64,000 nucleotides of DNA from Capitella teleta (taxonomy: Eukaryota > Annelida > Polychaeta > Capitellidae), in contig KB310004.1 in assembly GCA_000328365.1 (NCBI GenBank), positions 281,952 to 345,951 of the forward strand, given 5' to 3'. Under the pieces are notes generated by a model that was not told the origin of the DNA, ran no database searches, and was given only the letters and a program-made list of their open reading frames with translations. Of this stretch, positions 49,675-61,399 are shown in pieces (within the stretch, counting starts at the first letter, position 1; each line of letters starts with the position of its first letter). The position numbers and the translations under genes were made by a program.

Positions 49675-50040
49675 GGTTTTTGGTTATTTCGCTTATTTTT
49701 GGCCTGATCAGTCAGTGAATCAATGTTTCATCAATAGCACGGTCTTGACGGACGCAGTTCACAGAGTTAAATTTTTGGAACCAGACTACTCGTGAAGAAA
49801 ACATGACGAGAGATAAGAAGGCTTCAACTGGCTTGACACTTCGATTCGTCGGAAGTAATGGAAGTTCTAGCTGACATACTACAGCCAGACTGTGGGGTCT
49901 CGCTGTATGGTTAACGCATTCAAGCCCACGGTTTTTAAAATTCTACACTTGTAATGAGATTCATGAAGCGCCTGGTACCAATTTGCGTCCGAAACCAGTT
50001 CCATAAACCTACTTTAAATGGATTCACACAGAAAAAAATT
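49675..50040. other. Spacer, nothing recognised
   Basis: No gene or named repeat. Confidence 0.5.
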
Positions 50041-50041
50041 A

Positions 50042-51852
50042 AGGCTGGGCGAATATTCGTGTTTGCAATTTGGCAAATAGTGGGGTGCCGCCGAAGCTTC
50101 GTTATTCGTGTTTTAACCCGAATAGTTGACCCGAATAGTGGAGATAACTCTCGACTGCGTGTTAACACTTCAAAGACAAAGACCGTGTCAATTACCATGA
50201 AATAAAATCTTACCCTTCTCCATCCCGCTAAAACTTCAGCTAAAGGCACAGCAAACAATGCGGCGGCTCAATTAAAGGCTTATAGGCGACCCGCAGCATC
50301 GAGACTGCATGCATCCCATCCCCTACCCCTTTTCCGCTTAAGCTGCTAGCTCTCATGCACACCAAGCAGAGCGCACGATATCTGCTTCAGCAAATAAAAT
50401 AAATTTTAAATAATTATATCTATCTACACGTGGTGATGCAACGATCTCATTGAGTCCCCCACCCTGACTACTCCAATCATGCATTCCGCCTTCCCCTCTA
50501 CTTGTGTCCACATAATGCGTCAGCTCCAAAATCCTTCAACCAAAACAATGCTCTGCTCGCTGAAACCAGTAATCAACTGATAATGCATCGCTGATAATTA
50601 TAAATTACTTCGTCTTCATGTACTGTGATTAGACTAATCACAGTACACAAAGTAATCCATATCAACATGATCATTAGAGCCATTTAATGAAATCCATCAG
50701 CAGGCGAGAGTGAAGAAAGGTCAGAAGTTCACATTTGTTACTGCTGACATAAATAGCTAGGAAGTTGATCACAAGTTCACAACATTGAATGATTGAATTG
50801 AAACCACGAGGCGGCAGTGCAGGAGCATATTCAGGTTATCAATACTCCCAATTTCATAGCGCTGTTTATACCAGCGATTATTTGTTGAAGCCGTTGAAGC
50901 AAAGCCGAAGAGTGAAAAGAAAAACCCAGAAAAAAGTGTAAACAACCACCCTGCAGTTCTATTGGGAAGACAAAAATATATTCATGAAGTCTGTCGACTG
51001 GATAGTAATGCTAGTACATGTAGAATAAGTATCCATAATAATTATGTCACATAATCAGCATATTTCCAAGACATGCATTCCCTAGATAAGGTGCCAATAC
51101 TTGTTTGGTGAATAAAAGTCAGAATTAATTCCTGGCATCTATCCAGACTACTGTCTAGGAATATGTTAATGGTTTCCTTATAAGGATTATTGTACTATAA
51201 CCAGGCTTCTATGTTGGTCACCTGACCATGTATCGGATCCCAATTGGCTGGAGACTTTGTGACTTTTGTGACCTAAGCAGATTCCCAGTTCCCCCCAATC
51301 TTATGACATGTATCCCAGGGCTTGTTCCTAAAATAGAATTGAAATTACTAATAAGCATATCATTTAAATATGGCTCAGGGAGCTTCAAGCTTGAAAATCA
51401 ATACTGTCAAATCTGTTCTCATGGCAACTTCTGTGGCGCCAGCAAGGGTGGAGGGAGGGATCACTTCATGATCCTCCAACTCTTTCCCAGGGTATACTAT
51501 ATATAGGCCTGTCCATGTACTCACGCAGGATATTTAAGGGGAGAAACCAAATAAAATGTGGAATCAAGAAGATTTTCATCTAGGCAAGCATAGTGAAGAT
51601 GTTTCATTATCAAAGTTGCAAATGATTCGGCTTCGGCTCCGGCAAATAATAGACTTCCGAAGCTTCGGCTTCGGCGATTTGGCCTTTTTCATGATTCGGC
51701 CAGCTCTATCTATAACACAAGATTCTAATAAAAAAAAGTTGTGATTGTAGGGGAAAAAGGTTATTTTTTTATTTGTTTTAACAATCACAACTATTTGTAT
51801 TCGGATTCGGTGAATATTCGTTCTTTGGGTGATTTCATTATTCGCCCATCCA
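50042..51852. mobile_element. hAT-like terminal fragments (GGCTGGGCGAATATTCG type)
   Basis: GGCTGGGCGAATATTCG at 50047-50063 faces inverted ends at about 51708 (reads AGAGCTGGCCGAATC on the other strand) and 51852 (GGATGGGCGAATAATG). The subterminal CCGAAGCTTCGG-rich sequence occurs near 50090 and again near 51640-51680. These are typical of hAT non-autonomous elements, but I find no 8-bp duplication, so the true borders are uncertain and two elements may be mixed. Any gene sequence inside is not recognised. Confidence 0.4.
50620..50646. repeat. Perfect 13-bp hairpin
   Basis: GTACTGTGATTAG and CTAATCACAGTAC flank a single A; outside, AATTACTT and AAGTAAT continue the symmetry with mismatches. 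Possibly the heart of a small fold-back element. Confidence 0.55.
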
Positions 51853-52071
51853 TAAGTGACAAGTGACAAAATATTTATTATGCGATCGGGATAGTGTTGA
51901 ACCTCGAAGTCAGTATACGGCAAAAGTTGAGGTTTACCGTCGGGCGAAGTGCGCAGACCTCGCCCGATTTATTTGTGCTATGGATTGGAAGTTCTAAGTT
52001 GTGACAATGGAAAAATCCCATATTATCGCTCAGCAAAGCTGTTGCGCCCTGCTTCCTTTGCCGATTCTCAC

Positions 52072-52138
52072 CGGTTATGCTGCAGAATTCTGTAACTAAT
52101 GCCTGGAATTTCGAAGGAGTCTCTTTTGAAGCAGCCAT
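52072..52138 (-). other. Possible orphan first exon with UBA-like start
   Basis: MAASKETPSKFQALVTEFCS followed by ITG then a GGTGAGA donor resembles the beginning of UBA-like domains in p47/FAF-type proteins (FxxxTG). No following exon was found between here and 49.7 kb on the minus strand, where hAT-like repeats lie. It could be a gene remnant or chance. Confidence 0.25.
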
Positions 52139-52149
52139 CGAAATATCGA

Positions 52150-53535
52150 CATCAGTGTTTTCATTGGAAAGAAAACACGAAGTGAATATACTTTTTACTA
52201 CAAATCCGACTTCTTTCTTCTTGGAGTCAATTATATTGTCATAACGTCACTCATAACGCTCTTATGACCAATGATTTCTACTCTATACAGTCAATAAAGG
52301 GTTTGATCTGAACAAGATTGCAACATAATTTATATTTAGTATAGCCAATGCAGAATTGGAAGCTGCATAACATATCCAAAATCATCCACTGAAAATTTCA
52401 AGCCCCTATATATAATACATCTTAATTGAGATAAAAAAAAGCAAATTTGAGGACCGAGTATTGAAATGGAGAGAACGGGTTTTCCTCATATAATTCAGCA
52501 ATTAATCAGATCAAACATATTGTTTTAACTACAAAATTTAAGGCCCGCGCATAGATTATGTGCGAGCATCATATGCAAGAATAAAATGCTTTTGCGGATT
52601 CTAGCGGATTTTGGATATGAAGTTCAGCTGTTTGGTTTGTGAAAGGAACATCAAAAATGTTAATCACGTTGCAAATTTGTCCGGTCAAATCCTAAATGAA
52701 CTGGATTAATTGGGGTAAAACTGATACGGTGTTACAAATGGTAATTAGTTTTAATTATTGGAGACAAAATTCGAATTATAAAGATATATTATGATATTCA
52801 TACCCTGATTTCATACCCAATTATAGGTATTTTCGCAAAGCGGATATTAGCAATTTTGTCCTCCCCCTTTGTTGATGCTTCATTGACTGGACTATTGTTA
52901 ACCAGCATAAAGCCAGAAAATTGGCAGCAAGAAGAATATGTAACTTGGTATCATAACGCACCCTTTCATCAGAGCCCATAATTATCTTTATCAATTTTGA
53001 TCTAAGAATACTTTTCACAATGAATTAATAATAGTGGATCCTTGTAGTATAATTGTATTGAATTGAACATGCATGTGAGGTAGACGTCTATGATGTACTC
53101 AAACGCAATTCAGACGCAAGTCCTCTCACCATATATGCTGTGGAGTGATATACAGCAAACACAAAATCACCCCAGAAATAATGAGCAGCCATTAAATCGT
53201 TAGTTATTAGTTGTAGAAGTTATAACTTTGATTGGATATAAATTAAATTTTATATGAGGCTCATTTCAGGGCCAGACTGTGAAAAAAAAGGCCGGGGCCT
53301 CGTCTGCCTCAGCCTGGTTACGGCCTACAGGTTCAGGTTGATTGGATTAAAGTGCCTTTGTTTCGGCACTGTTACAATCTGACGTTCGAGTTTCTCTTTA
53401 TTTATATCTTCTATTTCGAAAAGATATAACCTCATAATTAATACAGTAATAACTGAAATAAAACTAAACTGGAATAACAAACCAAATAATAAGCACTACT
53501 TCCCTCCCCCTTCCCCAAAACAACAGAACAAAATG
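52150..53535. other. Intergenic stretch, no gene seen
   Basis: AT-rich, only short frames, no named repeat before the microsatellite. Confidence 0.55.
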
Positions 53536-53540
53536 ATAAC

Positions 53541-53543
53541 AAA

Positions 53544-53634
<91 letters not shown>

Positions 53635-53636
53635 AA

Positions 53637-53691
<55 letters not shown>

Positions 53692-53693
53692 AA

Positions 53694-53780
<87 letters not shown>

Positions 53781-53781
53781 A
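53541..53781. repeat. (AAAT)n microsatellite, about 240 bp
   Basis: Nearly pure AAAT units with two single-base slips that give AAAAT. The long 'FIYLFIYL' frames on the minus strand are only the translation of this repeat. Confidence 0.97.
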
Positions 53782-54009
53782 CACATAAAATGAATGAATA
53801 AATGAAGATACTCGTTGCTCTACTCAGTCATAGTGCGAGAGGACGCCGCATGGTAGCCCTCCGGCCACGCAAAATGATCGATGTAGGAGCAAGTTGTAAA
53901 GTAACATAAGCATCAGCACTAGCGTGCTACTGACTAGATAACTCATAAACAAGCCAAAAATAAAAAAAAAATATAGTAATAGAACAAACAATTTCACTCT
54001 CTCGCAAAC

Positions 54010-54485
54010 GTCAGACCAGGGCCTTGCCCTCTATCTTTCTCTCTCTCTCTCTCTCTCTCCTCTTTCGCTTCTTCCAAATCTTTCCTACACTCCTCAAAAC
54101 CAGTCGTTCCAGACCCGCGGATGTTACTGCGAACCCCAGCACTCCCTCCACCAAGTCTTCATCTCCCCTCTCCTCTTTCCATCTCCTCATCCACTCTTCT
54201 CTCAACCTCTCATACAAAACACATTCAAACAGCACATGCCTTTCAGTCTCTTCCTCTCCACATGTACATCTCCTCTCATCCTCTTAATACTTCCATCGTA
54301 CACACTCATTCATTCTCACTGGCAAACAATCACCTCTCATCATCAACCTCACTCCTGCCCCTTCATGTCCATCCACATACGGCTCTAACTTCATCTCTCC
54401 TTTCTCTTGTGCATACCTCCTCGTCCTTTCATTCCTCTGTAACTGTTCTTCAGCCTTTCATAACTTATAACTATAGTTGTGAGTT
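54010..54485 (-). mobile_element. LINE ORF2 C-terminal fragment with zinc knuckle, third clade
   Basis: Minus strand reads GAGVRLMMRGDCLPVRMNEC, then RRCTCGEEETERHVLFECVL and YERLREEW, followed by SVGKIWKKRKRRERER. A CxCGxxxETxxHxLxxC motif after the reverse transcriptase is typical of several LINE clades. One stop interrupts it. The Arg/Glu-rich end lies on a CT microsatellite (54037-54060) that is probably the element's own tail region. The reverse transcriptase itself is missing. Confidence 0.75.
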
Positions 54486-54489
54486 CATT

Positions 54490-55010
54490 GATCAACAATT
54501 TTTATTCGGTAATGCATTCATATTAATGGCAATGCATTAAGTTATCAAGTGATGGATGGATAAGTATTTATGGTTCACTCACTGAATTAACCCGGACCCC
54601 AAATTATAATATTAGCAAGCTAGTGTAAGAATGAAAGACAAGAGAAGTACCTCATATATGCATGTCATGAAGCTTACTTTGCACACGAATATTCAGGGAA
54701 AAGTCCTTATTCTCTGGGTCCAAGTATAGGGTATGGATAAGGAAGCCATTCGATAGAGAGATAATTAAAGTTCCTCTTGAATTGCAGACCTACTGGTTTT
54801 TATACAAATCATATAGAAGATTTAATGCTTCTTTGCACAAACACAATAAAACTCTAAAACTTATTTATATACTTTACCGTTGGTAGTTACAGGTGTAAGT
54901 TGATCTCGAAATTATGAATGAATAGCACGCAATATGCATATACTACAGCAATCGGATTACGAGATCTGGCCGACTGAGTCTGGTCATTTATGAATCCGTG
55001 CATTATATAT
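54490..55010. other. Spacer, nothing recognised
   Basis: AT-rich DNA before the pair of mariner-like MITEs. Confidence 0.5.
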
Positions 55011-55011
55011 A

Positions 55012-55755
55012 TAGTGGACCAAAAGTAGTCTATCTACTCCATGTTAAAGATTTCAATGCTTTCCAATGGGAGGGGGTGAGAGAAATATATAATTGGTATG
55101 ATTAGTCTGACATGCCATGCTGCTATTACTTTCATTTCTATTTCAGTTTCATCGACGTTGATGCATTCTTTGCACAAATGGACGCAGATTAAAGAGGACC
55201 TCTGTTCATTTCGTGACCTTTTTAGATCGATTCTATGAGCTTTTGTGAGTGACGAGAGACAATTTTTGAGGTATTTGGTCAACTATGAATGATATTCAAG
55301 AAACATTAAAATACGAATTTCTTGCTCATGCAGAATAGCATGAAACAAGATGAGTGCGAGATCTCTTTTATGAGAACTGCTGGAAGATCTGCTCACTCGA
55401 CGGCTCCCATTGTTAATAGGAGAATTACTTTCATGCCGTCACGGCGGTATGAAATCGAACGCGAGAAGAAAGCGAAATTTTAAACCTCTCAAAATCGATG
55501 TATATAGGTATTAGCCCACAGCAAGTGTATTGTCTAAATATTTGTCAGTCAAAAGGCGTATTTGTCTTTTGGGATGCATCCTCTTTCATCCGTTACAAGT
55601 TCAAAACAATCAGAGGTCATCTTTAAGTTATTCAATACATGGGCCTACCAGGTGCTTATTTTTGGGAATAATCGGGAAAAAAAGGAAGCCAAATTTAATG
55701 TTTTGTATCCACCTGTTTCAACATGGAGTAGATAGACTACTTTTGGCCCACTCTG
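55012..55755. mobile_element. Mariner-like MITE, copy B
   Basis: Left end TAGTGGACCAAAAGTAGTCT and right end reading CAGAGTGGGCCAAAAGTAGT on the other strand, with the shared CTACTCCATGTT block inside both. TA follows the right end; the left border has decayed within a TATATA run. About 740 bp, no transposase. Confidence 0.75.
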
Positions 55756-55888
55756 TATAGGTGGCCAGAGTTTGAGCCATAGCCTGGTCTTCCGGCAAAT
55801 TATATCCAACTTTATAATAATTGTGTATGTATTTTATTTTCTAAGTTCAATAGCTAAATAAATGTTTTTCACTCTCTCTCTCTGTATA

Positions 55889-56584
55889 CAGAGTGGGCCA
55901 GAAGTAGTCTATATCTACTCCAGATCTCAATGCTTTCCAATGGTGCTACGCATTTCCGAGAAAGTGTTACAAAACAGATTGCAGTGTATAAATCACACCA
56001 AATAAGAGAAATAAATACTTGGTATGGTTAGTCTAACATGCCAAATATGCTGCTATTTCTATCATTTCTATTCAATTTCATCAACATTTATGCCGTTTTA
56101 TCTCAATTGATAGGGTGCAGTCATCATTTCGCGATACATTCACTTTTGGCGGCAAACAGGGCCCCAAACCATGGATAAGCTTCATTAAACGCATAGTTAA
56201 GGCAATTAATTAACGCTCTCGTACTATTGTTTTGTTGGAGAGTGCTATTGTTGCGACAGTAACACTGATATTTATCTCCTAGAATAAAAACAAAGCAGAG
56301 TTTGTATTGATCGAAGCGCCATACAAGAGATGACATTCCTTTGTGCTCGTTCAGGGGCTCATCTGATATTGCTCTCTTCACGATCACTCACCACTCTCAT
56401 TTAAATGTTCCTCCCTCATTCAAAATTGACTTTTTACTTGATTTCTTGGCATACATGGGCGCAGAATAACATAGTCAATCGATACCAGGTATTTATTTTT
56501 TTAATAATTGATACATTTTATTTTTTTTTTTCAGATTTTTTGTTTTTCAACATGAAGAACATAGACTACTTTTGGTCCACTCTG
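55889..56584. mobile_element. Mariner-like MITE, copy C
   Basis: Left end CAGAGTGGGCCAGAAGTAGT preceded by TA, right end reading CAGAGTGGACCAAAAGTAGT on the other strand. About 696 bp and only 130 bp from copy B in the same orientation. Inner parts resemble copy A (for example the GGCGGCAAACAGGGCCCC stretch near 56150 matches copy A's complement near 23755). Confidence 0.8.
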
Positions 56585-56589
56585 CATAT

Positions 56590-58243
56590 AGTTATCTGCC
56601 TTTCAGTGTAAATATCACAGGATATCCGTTCTTCAGAGGTGATATTAAAAGTGATGAGGCTCATTTTGTGATCAAATAAAAGAACAAAGCAGAAGACTGA
56701 AAATTGAAATTGTGTATTTCAATAGATTCAACATACAAGAAAGTAAAACAAAAATTCAACATCAGAAAAGTAAAAGAACGAAAACAAAATACAGATAAAC
56801 ACATCCGTGTAGAAAAATCAAAACACCAAGAAAGGAAAAAAAACAAAACCATCTCAAACATATCTTTCTACGAAGAACAGCTATTCAGACAGATGATTTG
56901 TCCGCATAATTTTTTTTAAAGTTTGCTGAACATTTTCGCTATTCAAAATGTTGGATATCCAAATAATACATTTTCTGCACACAAATGAAGTCCCACCAAC
57001 AAACCCATCGCATAACTGCAAAATAATGCTGCAAGAAAACAACTTGAATACTAATTCACACAAAACTGCTCTAAATTGTAGAAGGAAAAAATAAGAAAAG
57101 TATATAATATTAGAAACGTCTTTAAAAAATTGATTGTCAGCATTGAGAAAAAAAAAAAAACATATAATATAGAATTATAGATGAGCCATCCGGGGAAGGC
57201 CTTGAGATTGCACTTAAGTCAACTCAAAATTCAACTAAGATGCATTTGTTTCCCAACTATGAATTACAGGAAAAGAGAGAAAATGCATGAATAAATGCCT
57301 TGTTGTGTACTTTGTGCATGGTCAGTGAAATCAAGTTGTATTAAAAAAAAAAAAAAAAATCGGTTAACACAACATTTCAAGGCTTCTCAATTCCATCCAT
57401 CAAACACCACCACCAACAGAACTAGGTCACAGGGAAATAGATCAATTCACCGGTATTCAACAAGAAAATAATTCAACATGAAAAATATTTTAAAAGAGAT
57501 ATGGCACCTTTAGTAAAAAGGAAACCGCTCATGACAAAATTTCACAGAAAAAATGCAACATCCAAAAATCTAAATTACAATTAATTATATGGTGTCCTTA
57601 TATTCTGCAGTTTTTATGCCGATTCATCAAAAAGCTGCTTATTTCAATCTGTAGTAAACATTGTTGATATGTGAAGAAAGTAACATGCAATGATTTGGAG
57701 GAAAATAATAATTAATAGTCAGTCAAAATGATTTCAAGCCACATCACAGATCACAGGAACAAAATCACAAAAATACCATCAAGTGAAAAAGCAATTGAAA
57801 AGCACTCCGAGGCAACTGACCATCACAAATGATGATCAACCAACATAATAATCTGTATATTTCTCAGTATTCAGTCAAGATATCTCTCCTGCAATTCAAT
57901 TCTTACTCTTTTTTTATCTTTTTTTTTTTTTTAAAGCAATTAAATTTCCAATTCTTATTTGTGCTTTAAATTTTGTTTGAACTTGTGTAAATAGATTTAA
58001 CTCAATAACTGGGAAAACAGCCAAAAATATTGTAAAAATGTTAATAAAAAAACCCATTATAATTAACACTTCAACCGGTAGATTATAATAGTAGGTATAC
58101 TCATTTTGCAGGAAAATTTGTCACCGCACGTATTTCATAAGAACAACCAACAAAAAAGTTCGAGGAACAATATGCAACCTCTCAAACACTGAGCAGCCAT
58201 TATCCCATAAATTGAACATTGAAGAGAAGAGAGATAAGAAGGG

Positions 58244-58277
<34 letters not shown>

Positions 58278-58534
58278 AAAGAGAGAAAGTTTATCAAGTG
58301 AGAATCCAGCGCACAATAAATGGCGCAAAGAAAAAAAAGCATGAATCACCGAGGCCTCTGCGTTGCATAATCAGATATGTTCACTGTGCATGAATCCAAA
58401 CAACAATGCGATATGTCCAGAAGACAATGACCAGAACGAGAATTGACACGCTGAGAACAAGGCACACAAGACATGCAGGCGGAGGTCACACAACAAAATA
58501 CCCTTCACTCAAGGCACACGAAGAAAACAAGCAT
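56590..58534. other. AT-rich region, probably including the 3' UTR of the zinc-finger gene
   Basis: No coding frame. Poly-A runs at about 57340-57359 and 58243-58273. The part next to 58534 should be the zinc-finger gene's 3' UTR; where it ends is not clear. Confidence 0.5.
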
Positions 58535-60925
58535 TCAGCTGCTGCTTGATGGAGGTGCTGGCGGCTGTGGCGGCTGCGCAGTTGGAGGTGACATAGCTGC
58601 GTCACTGCTGGACGAGCAGCTGCTGTCCTTATCACTGGTCACTTTGCATTTCTGGAAGGATGTGTGTATGTCAAGAGAGTCGCCAGGGGACACCTGTTCC
58701 ATGCTCTCTTCAATACTGCCTCCCCAGAGAGGGCCAGCCTCCGCCTCCGCCTGGAATGAAAACAAAAGTCGTGATTGGCCCCGAGGACTGATGGCTACGT
58801 GTGGGCTAGGGTAAGACTCCGTGCTGTCCAAACTAGTCGCTGACCAATGTCTCTCAGCGCCTCCGCTTTCAGCACTCGACCATGCACCGCTGGCTTCACT
58901 GGCAGTGGAACTGCGACGGAAAAGCGATTCAGTTGAGTCTTGAGACTCGACACTTGAAAGCGACTGATTCCTGCGCTTGACATCAGAGGCGGCCGCTTGT
59001 GCCTCTGCGTCTGCACTGCTGATTGATGAGGAGCGCCGCCCTCGACTGCTACGGTGCTGCTTCATGTGGATGCGCATGTGCCGAGTGATCATGTCCCTGC
59101 GAGGAGCAGCGTATGGGCATTGAGGGCAGCGATATGGCTTCTCTCCCGTGTGGGTGCGCAGGTGCGTGTGTAGATGGTCACTGCGGCTGAACACTTGACC
59201 ACACACGCGGCATTCGTATGGACGAAGTCCAGTGTGCAGACGCATGTGTCTGGTCAGCATGTCCGACCGTGAGAAAGCGCGATTGCAGACTTTGCACAAG
59301 TGGATCTTGTTGCTGTCTCCGGGGCCTTTACTGACCACCTCAGAAGGCAGGTGGTTGACCATGTGGTTGGCCAGGTAGTTGTATGAAGGAAAGACCTGGC
59401 CGCACACAGGGCACATGAAAGTGGGGTCCCTCTGGTGCCGCTGCTCCTCAACCTTCTCGCTGAAAGGGCAGTAAATGATTTTAGATGCCTCCCCCTTAGC
59501 CGCAGCTCCACCTCCTCCAGCAGAGGAGGCAGCAGGTGGTGGCACTGGACTGGAGGGCCCCAGAGCCCATGCAGGACTCTGGGAGAATGGAGGACCAGCA
59601 GCATAAGTGCTGAAAGGAGGGTGAGGTCCACGTTGTAGCATGCTGGAAAATGGGGGCAGAGGGTCTTGACTAGATGATGAGCACACAGATGCAGAAGGCT
59701 GGTCTTCGGTCTTCTCCTTGCTGCGAGGACTCATGAACTGAAATACACCGGAGCTTGGCTGCCAGTGAGGACTGTCTACTGAGTGGCTTTTCATTGCCGA
59801 TGGGTGCAGCAGAGAGGCGGAAGTGAACACAGGGGTTTCAAATGACTCTCCTTCGCCCTCGGAGTCACATGGAGAGATGGGCTCAGTCTTAATCGCAGGT
59901 GTTTTCTCTTTCAATGCAGTCGGCCTCTCTTGCGGAGCCACTGTGTCTTTATCAAAGTCGAAGGTTTGACGAGTCTTCAACATGCCAGGGCTGGGGGTGG
60001 CGGGCGTGTCGGGACCCCTGTCGCTGAAGACATCATCAGCGTCAGCTGATGATTGCCGGAGACGCTTGAGCCCTGTCAAATATCGCTTCTGCAGGTATTT
60101 CTTCAGTTTGAGGCGGTTATTCATAAGGCCTTCGTGTTTCGGTGAAGATGACGGTTCGTTTTCAGGACTGTCCCTTGGAGGCAGCAAGGGGCTGGGCAGG
60201 GGAGTGTCACCTTCAGATTTGCCTCTCAGGTCATGATGAGAGCGAGTGCTGCCGCCACCTAGGCCTGCACTTGCCGGAGGAGAGCCAGTGTTCTCGTGGG
60301 GCAGGTTGGAGTCTGAGTGACGCCGCAGCCAGTATGTCTTGGGAGATTTTTCGTGGCCTTCTTTGCTCTGGAAATGCCATGAAAACTGGACATTTGGCTT
60401 GGAGCTGCTTGCCACTTCCTCATCAGGGAGCTTATCGGCAGAAGGAGGGCGATCCGTCTCCATCGGAACAGATGGACAGAAGCTCTGCATCCCAGGCACA
60501 GTGAGGCTGTCCCGAGCTGGAATATCAAAGCTAAACACTGACTGCTCAGTCCTCATGGGTAGGCCGACAGCTGAGGCTGGAGGTCGTGGGTAGGGGTCAT
60601 GGCCGCTACTGCTGACGATGGAGCTGTCAGAAAGAGCGCGAGACTTGCGACCCAGACCAGATGAGAAGTAGAAGTGAGGTGTGGCCCACTGCGAAGGCGA
60701 GGGCACAAAGGGAGGCGTGCGGCTGTGGCCAAAGGCATCGCGTACAGGCACAGGGTCGACGATGATGTTGGGGATGGGCAGCGGGATCGCTGGACGGGAG
60801 AGACGAGCAGCCGCCACCTGGCTCCATGGTGGAGAGAGCAGAGGAGCTTCCTCTGAGGGCGGCACGATGGCGACCTGGGGCAGCGGAGGAGGCTGCTGGC
60901 CGTCTTTGCCCATCATAATGGCCAT
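58535..60925 (-). CDS. C2H2 zinc-finger transcription factor, EGR/WT1/klumpfuss-like
   Basis: 796 residues in one exon. A long Pro/Ser-rich, probably disordered N-terminal half is followed by four C2H2 fingers at about residues 500-622: CPVCGQVFPSYNYLANH, CKVCNRAFSRSDMLTRHMRL, CRVCGQVFSRSDHLHTHLRT and CPQCPYAAPRRDMITRHMR. The RSDxLxxH helices are those of the EGR/WT1 class that reads GC-rich DNA, and the finger order and PYAAxRRDMITRHMR are close to Drosophila klumpfuss as I recall it. A basic KQHRSSRGRR segment and a Ser-rich tail follow. Nuclear regulator; targets unknown. An in-frame TGA sits directly before the ATG at 60925, so this start is firm for this exon. A strong acceptor (GCGCGCAG) just upstream implies a 5' non-coding exon. 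Confidence 0.9.
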   Translation of the reverse strand: MAIMMGKDGQQPPPLPQVAIVPPSEEAPLLSPPWSQVAAARLSRPAIPLPIPNIIVDPVPVRDAFGHSRTPPFVPSPSQWATPHFYFSSGLGRKSRALSDSSIVSSSGHDPYPRPPASAVGLPMRTEQSVFSFDIPARDSLTVPGMQSFCPSVPMETDRPPSADKLPDEEVASSSKPNVQFSWHFQSKEGHEKSPKTYWLRRHSDSNLPHENTGSPPASAGLGGGSTRSHHDLRGKSEGDTPLPSPLLPPRDSPENEPSSSPKHEGLMNNRLKLKKYLQKRYLTGLKRLRQSSADADDVFSDRGPDTPATPSPGMLKTRQTFDFDKDTVAPQERPTALKEKTPAIKTEPISPCDSEGEGESFETPVFTSASLLHPSAMKSHSVDSPHWQPSSGVFQFMSPRSKEKTEDQPSASVCSSSSQDPLPPFSSMLQRGPHPPFSTYAAGPPFSQSPAWALGPSSPVPPPAASSAGGGGAAAKGEASKIIYCPFSEKVEEQRHQRDPTFMCPVCGQVFPSYNYLANHMVNHLPSEVVSKGPGDSNKIHLCKVCNRAFSRSDMLTRHMRLHTGLRPYECRVCGQVFSRSDHLHTHLRTHTGEKPYRCPQCPYAAPRRDMITRHMRIHMKQHRSSRGRRSSSISSADAEAQAAASDVKRRNQSLSSVESQDSTESLFRRSSTASEASGAWSSAESGGAERHWSATSLDSTESYPSPHVAISPRGQSRLLFSFQAEAEAGPLWGGSIEESMEQVSPGDSLDIHTSFQKCKVTSDKDSSCSSSSDAAMSPPTAQPPQPPAPPSSSS

Positions 60926-60997
60926 TCAGTTACGCCATGCTCCCCTGCGCGCAAGAGAGGCGTGGAACAGTGGTGAGACAGTGAGTGAGGTACTCAC

Positions 60998-61039
60998 AGT
61001 GGAGTGGTTGAGGAAGCCACGATAGACACTGCCATGCAT
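60998..61039 (-). promoter_or_regulatory. Small upstream exon of the zinc-finger gene with a possible uORF
   Basis: A 42-nt segment between TTTGCAG and GTGAGT starts with ATG and encodes MHGSVYRGFLNHST. Spliced to the acceptor before the main exon it continues GSMA and stops, six bases before the main ATG, giving an 18-codon upstream reading frame. Such a frame would lower translation of the zinc-finger protein. Splicing is inferred from sequence only. Confidence 0.4.
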
Positions 61040-61340
61040 CTGCAAAGACAAATCAACAGTCAACACTTCATCATAGTACTTGAAGGCAGGTGAGTTTCTA
61101 AATTCTCGGCAATGTGTTTGCCAGCTAATAACTATAAAAGGCTTTTATGACGATTAATGCAACTCAAATGCGGTTGAATTTGCACCACGGATGAAGAGCA
61201 TTTCAATTTCACTCAAGTCGTCTGCCATTTCATCTTGAAATTCTAGACGAAATGGGATGGTCAGATGACGATAATGATCTCATTGACTCTTGACTTCTCT
61301 GATTCCCTCAGATAAACAAAGCCTCACAATAATGATTAGA

Positions 61341-61382
61341 AACAAAGATTCTGGAGCTTCGCGAAGCCCCAGAATCGTTGTT
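61341..61382. repeat. 42-bp near-perfect palindrome upstream of the zinc-finger gene
   Basis: Arms AACAAAGATTCTGGAGCTTC and GAAGCCCCAGAATCGTTGTT (plus central GCGC-type TTCGCGAA) match at all but two positions with no spacer. It lies about 400 bp upstream of the zinc-finger start codon. It could be a dimer binding site, a fold-back relic or part of an unspliced leader. Confidence 0.7.
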
Positions 61383-61399
61383 AGAAATGAAGCTATCGT

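Noticed and set aside
53464-53786. Long 'FIYLFIYL' frames
   Set aside because: Translation of the AAAT microsatellite.
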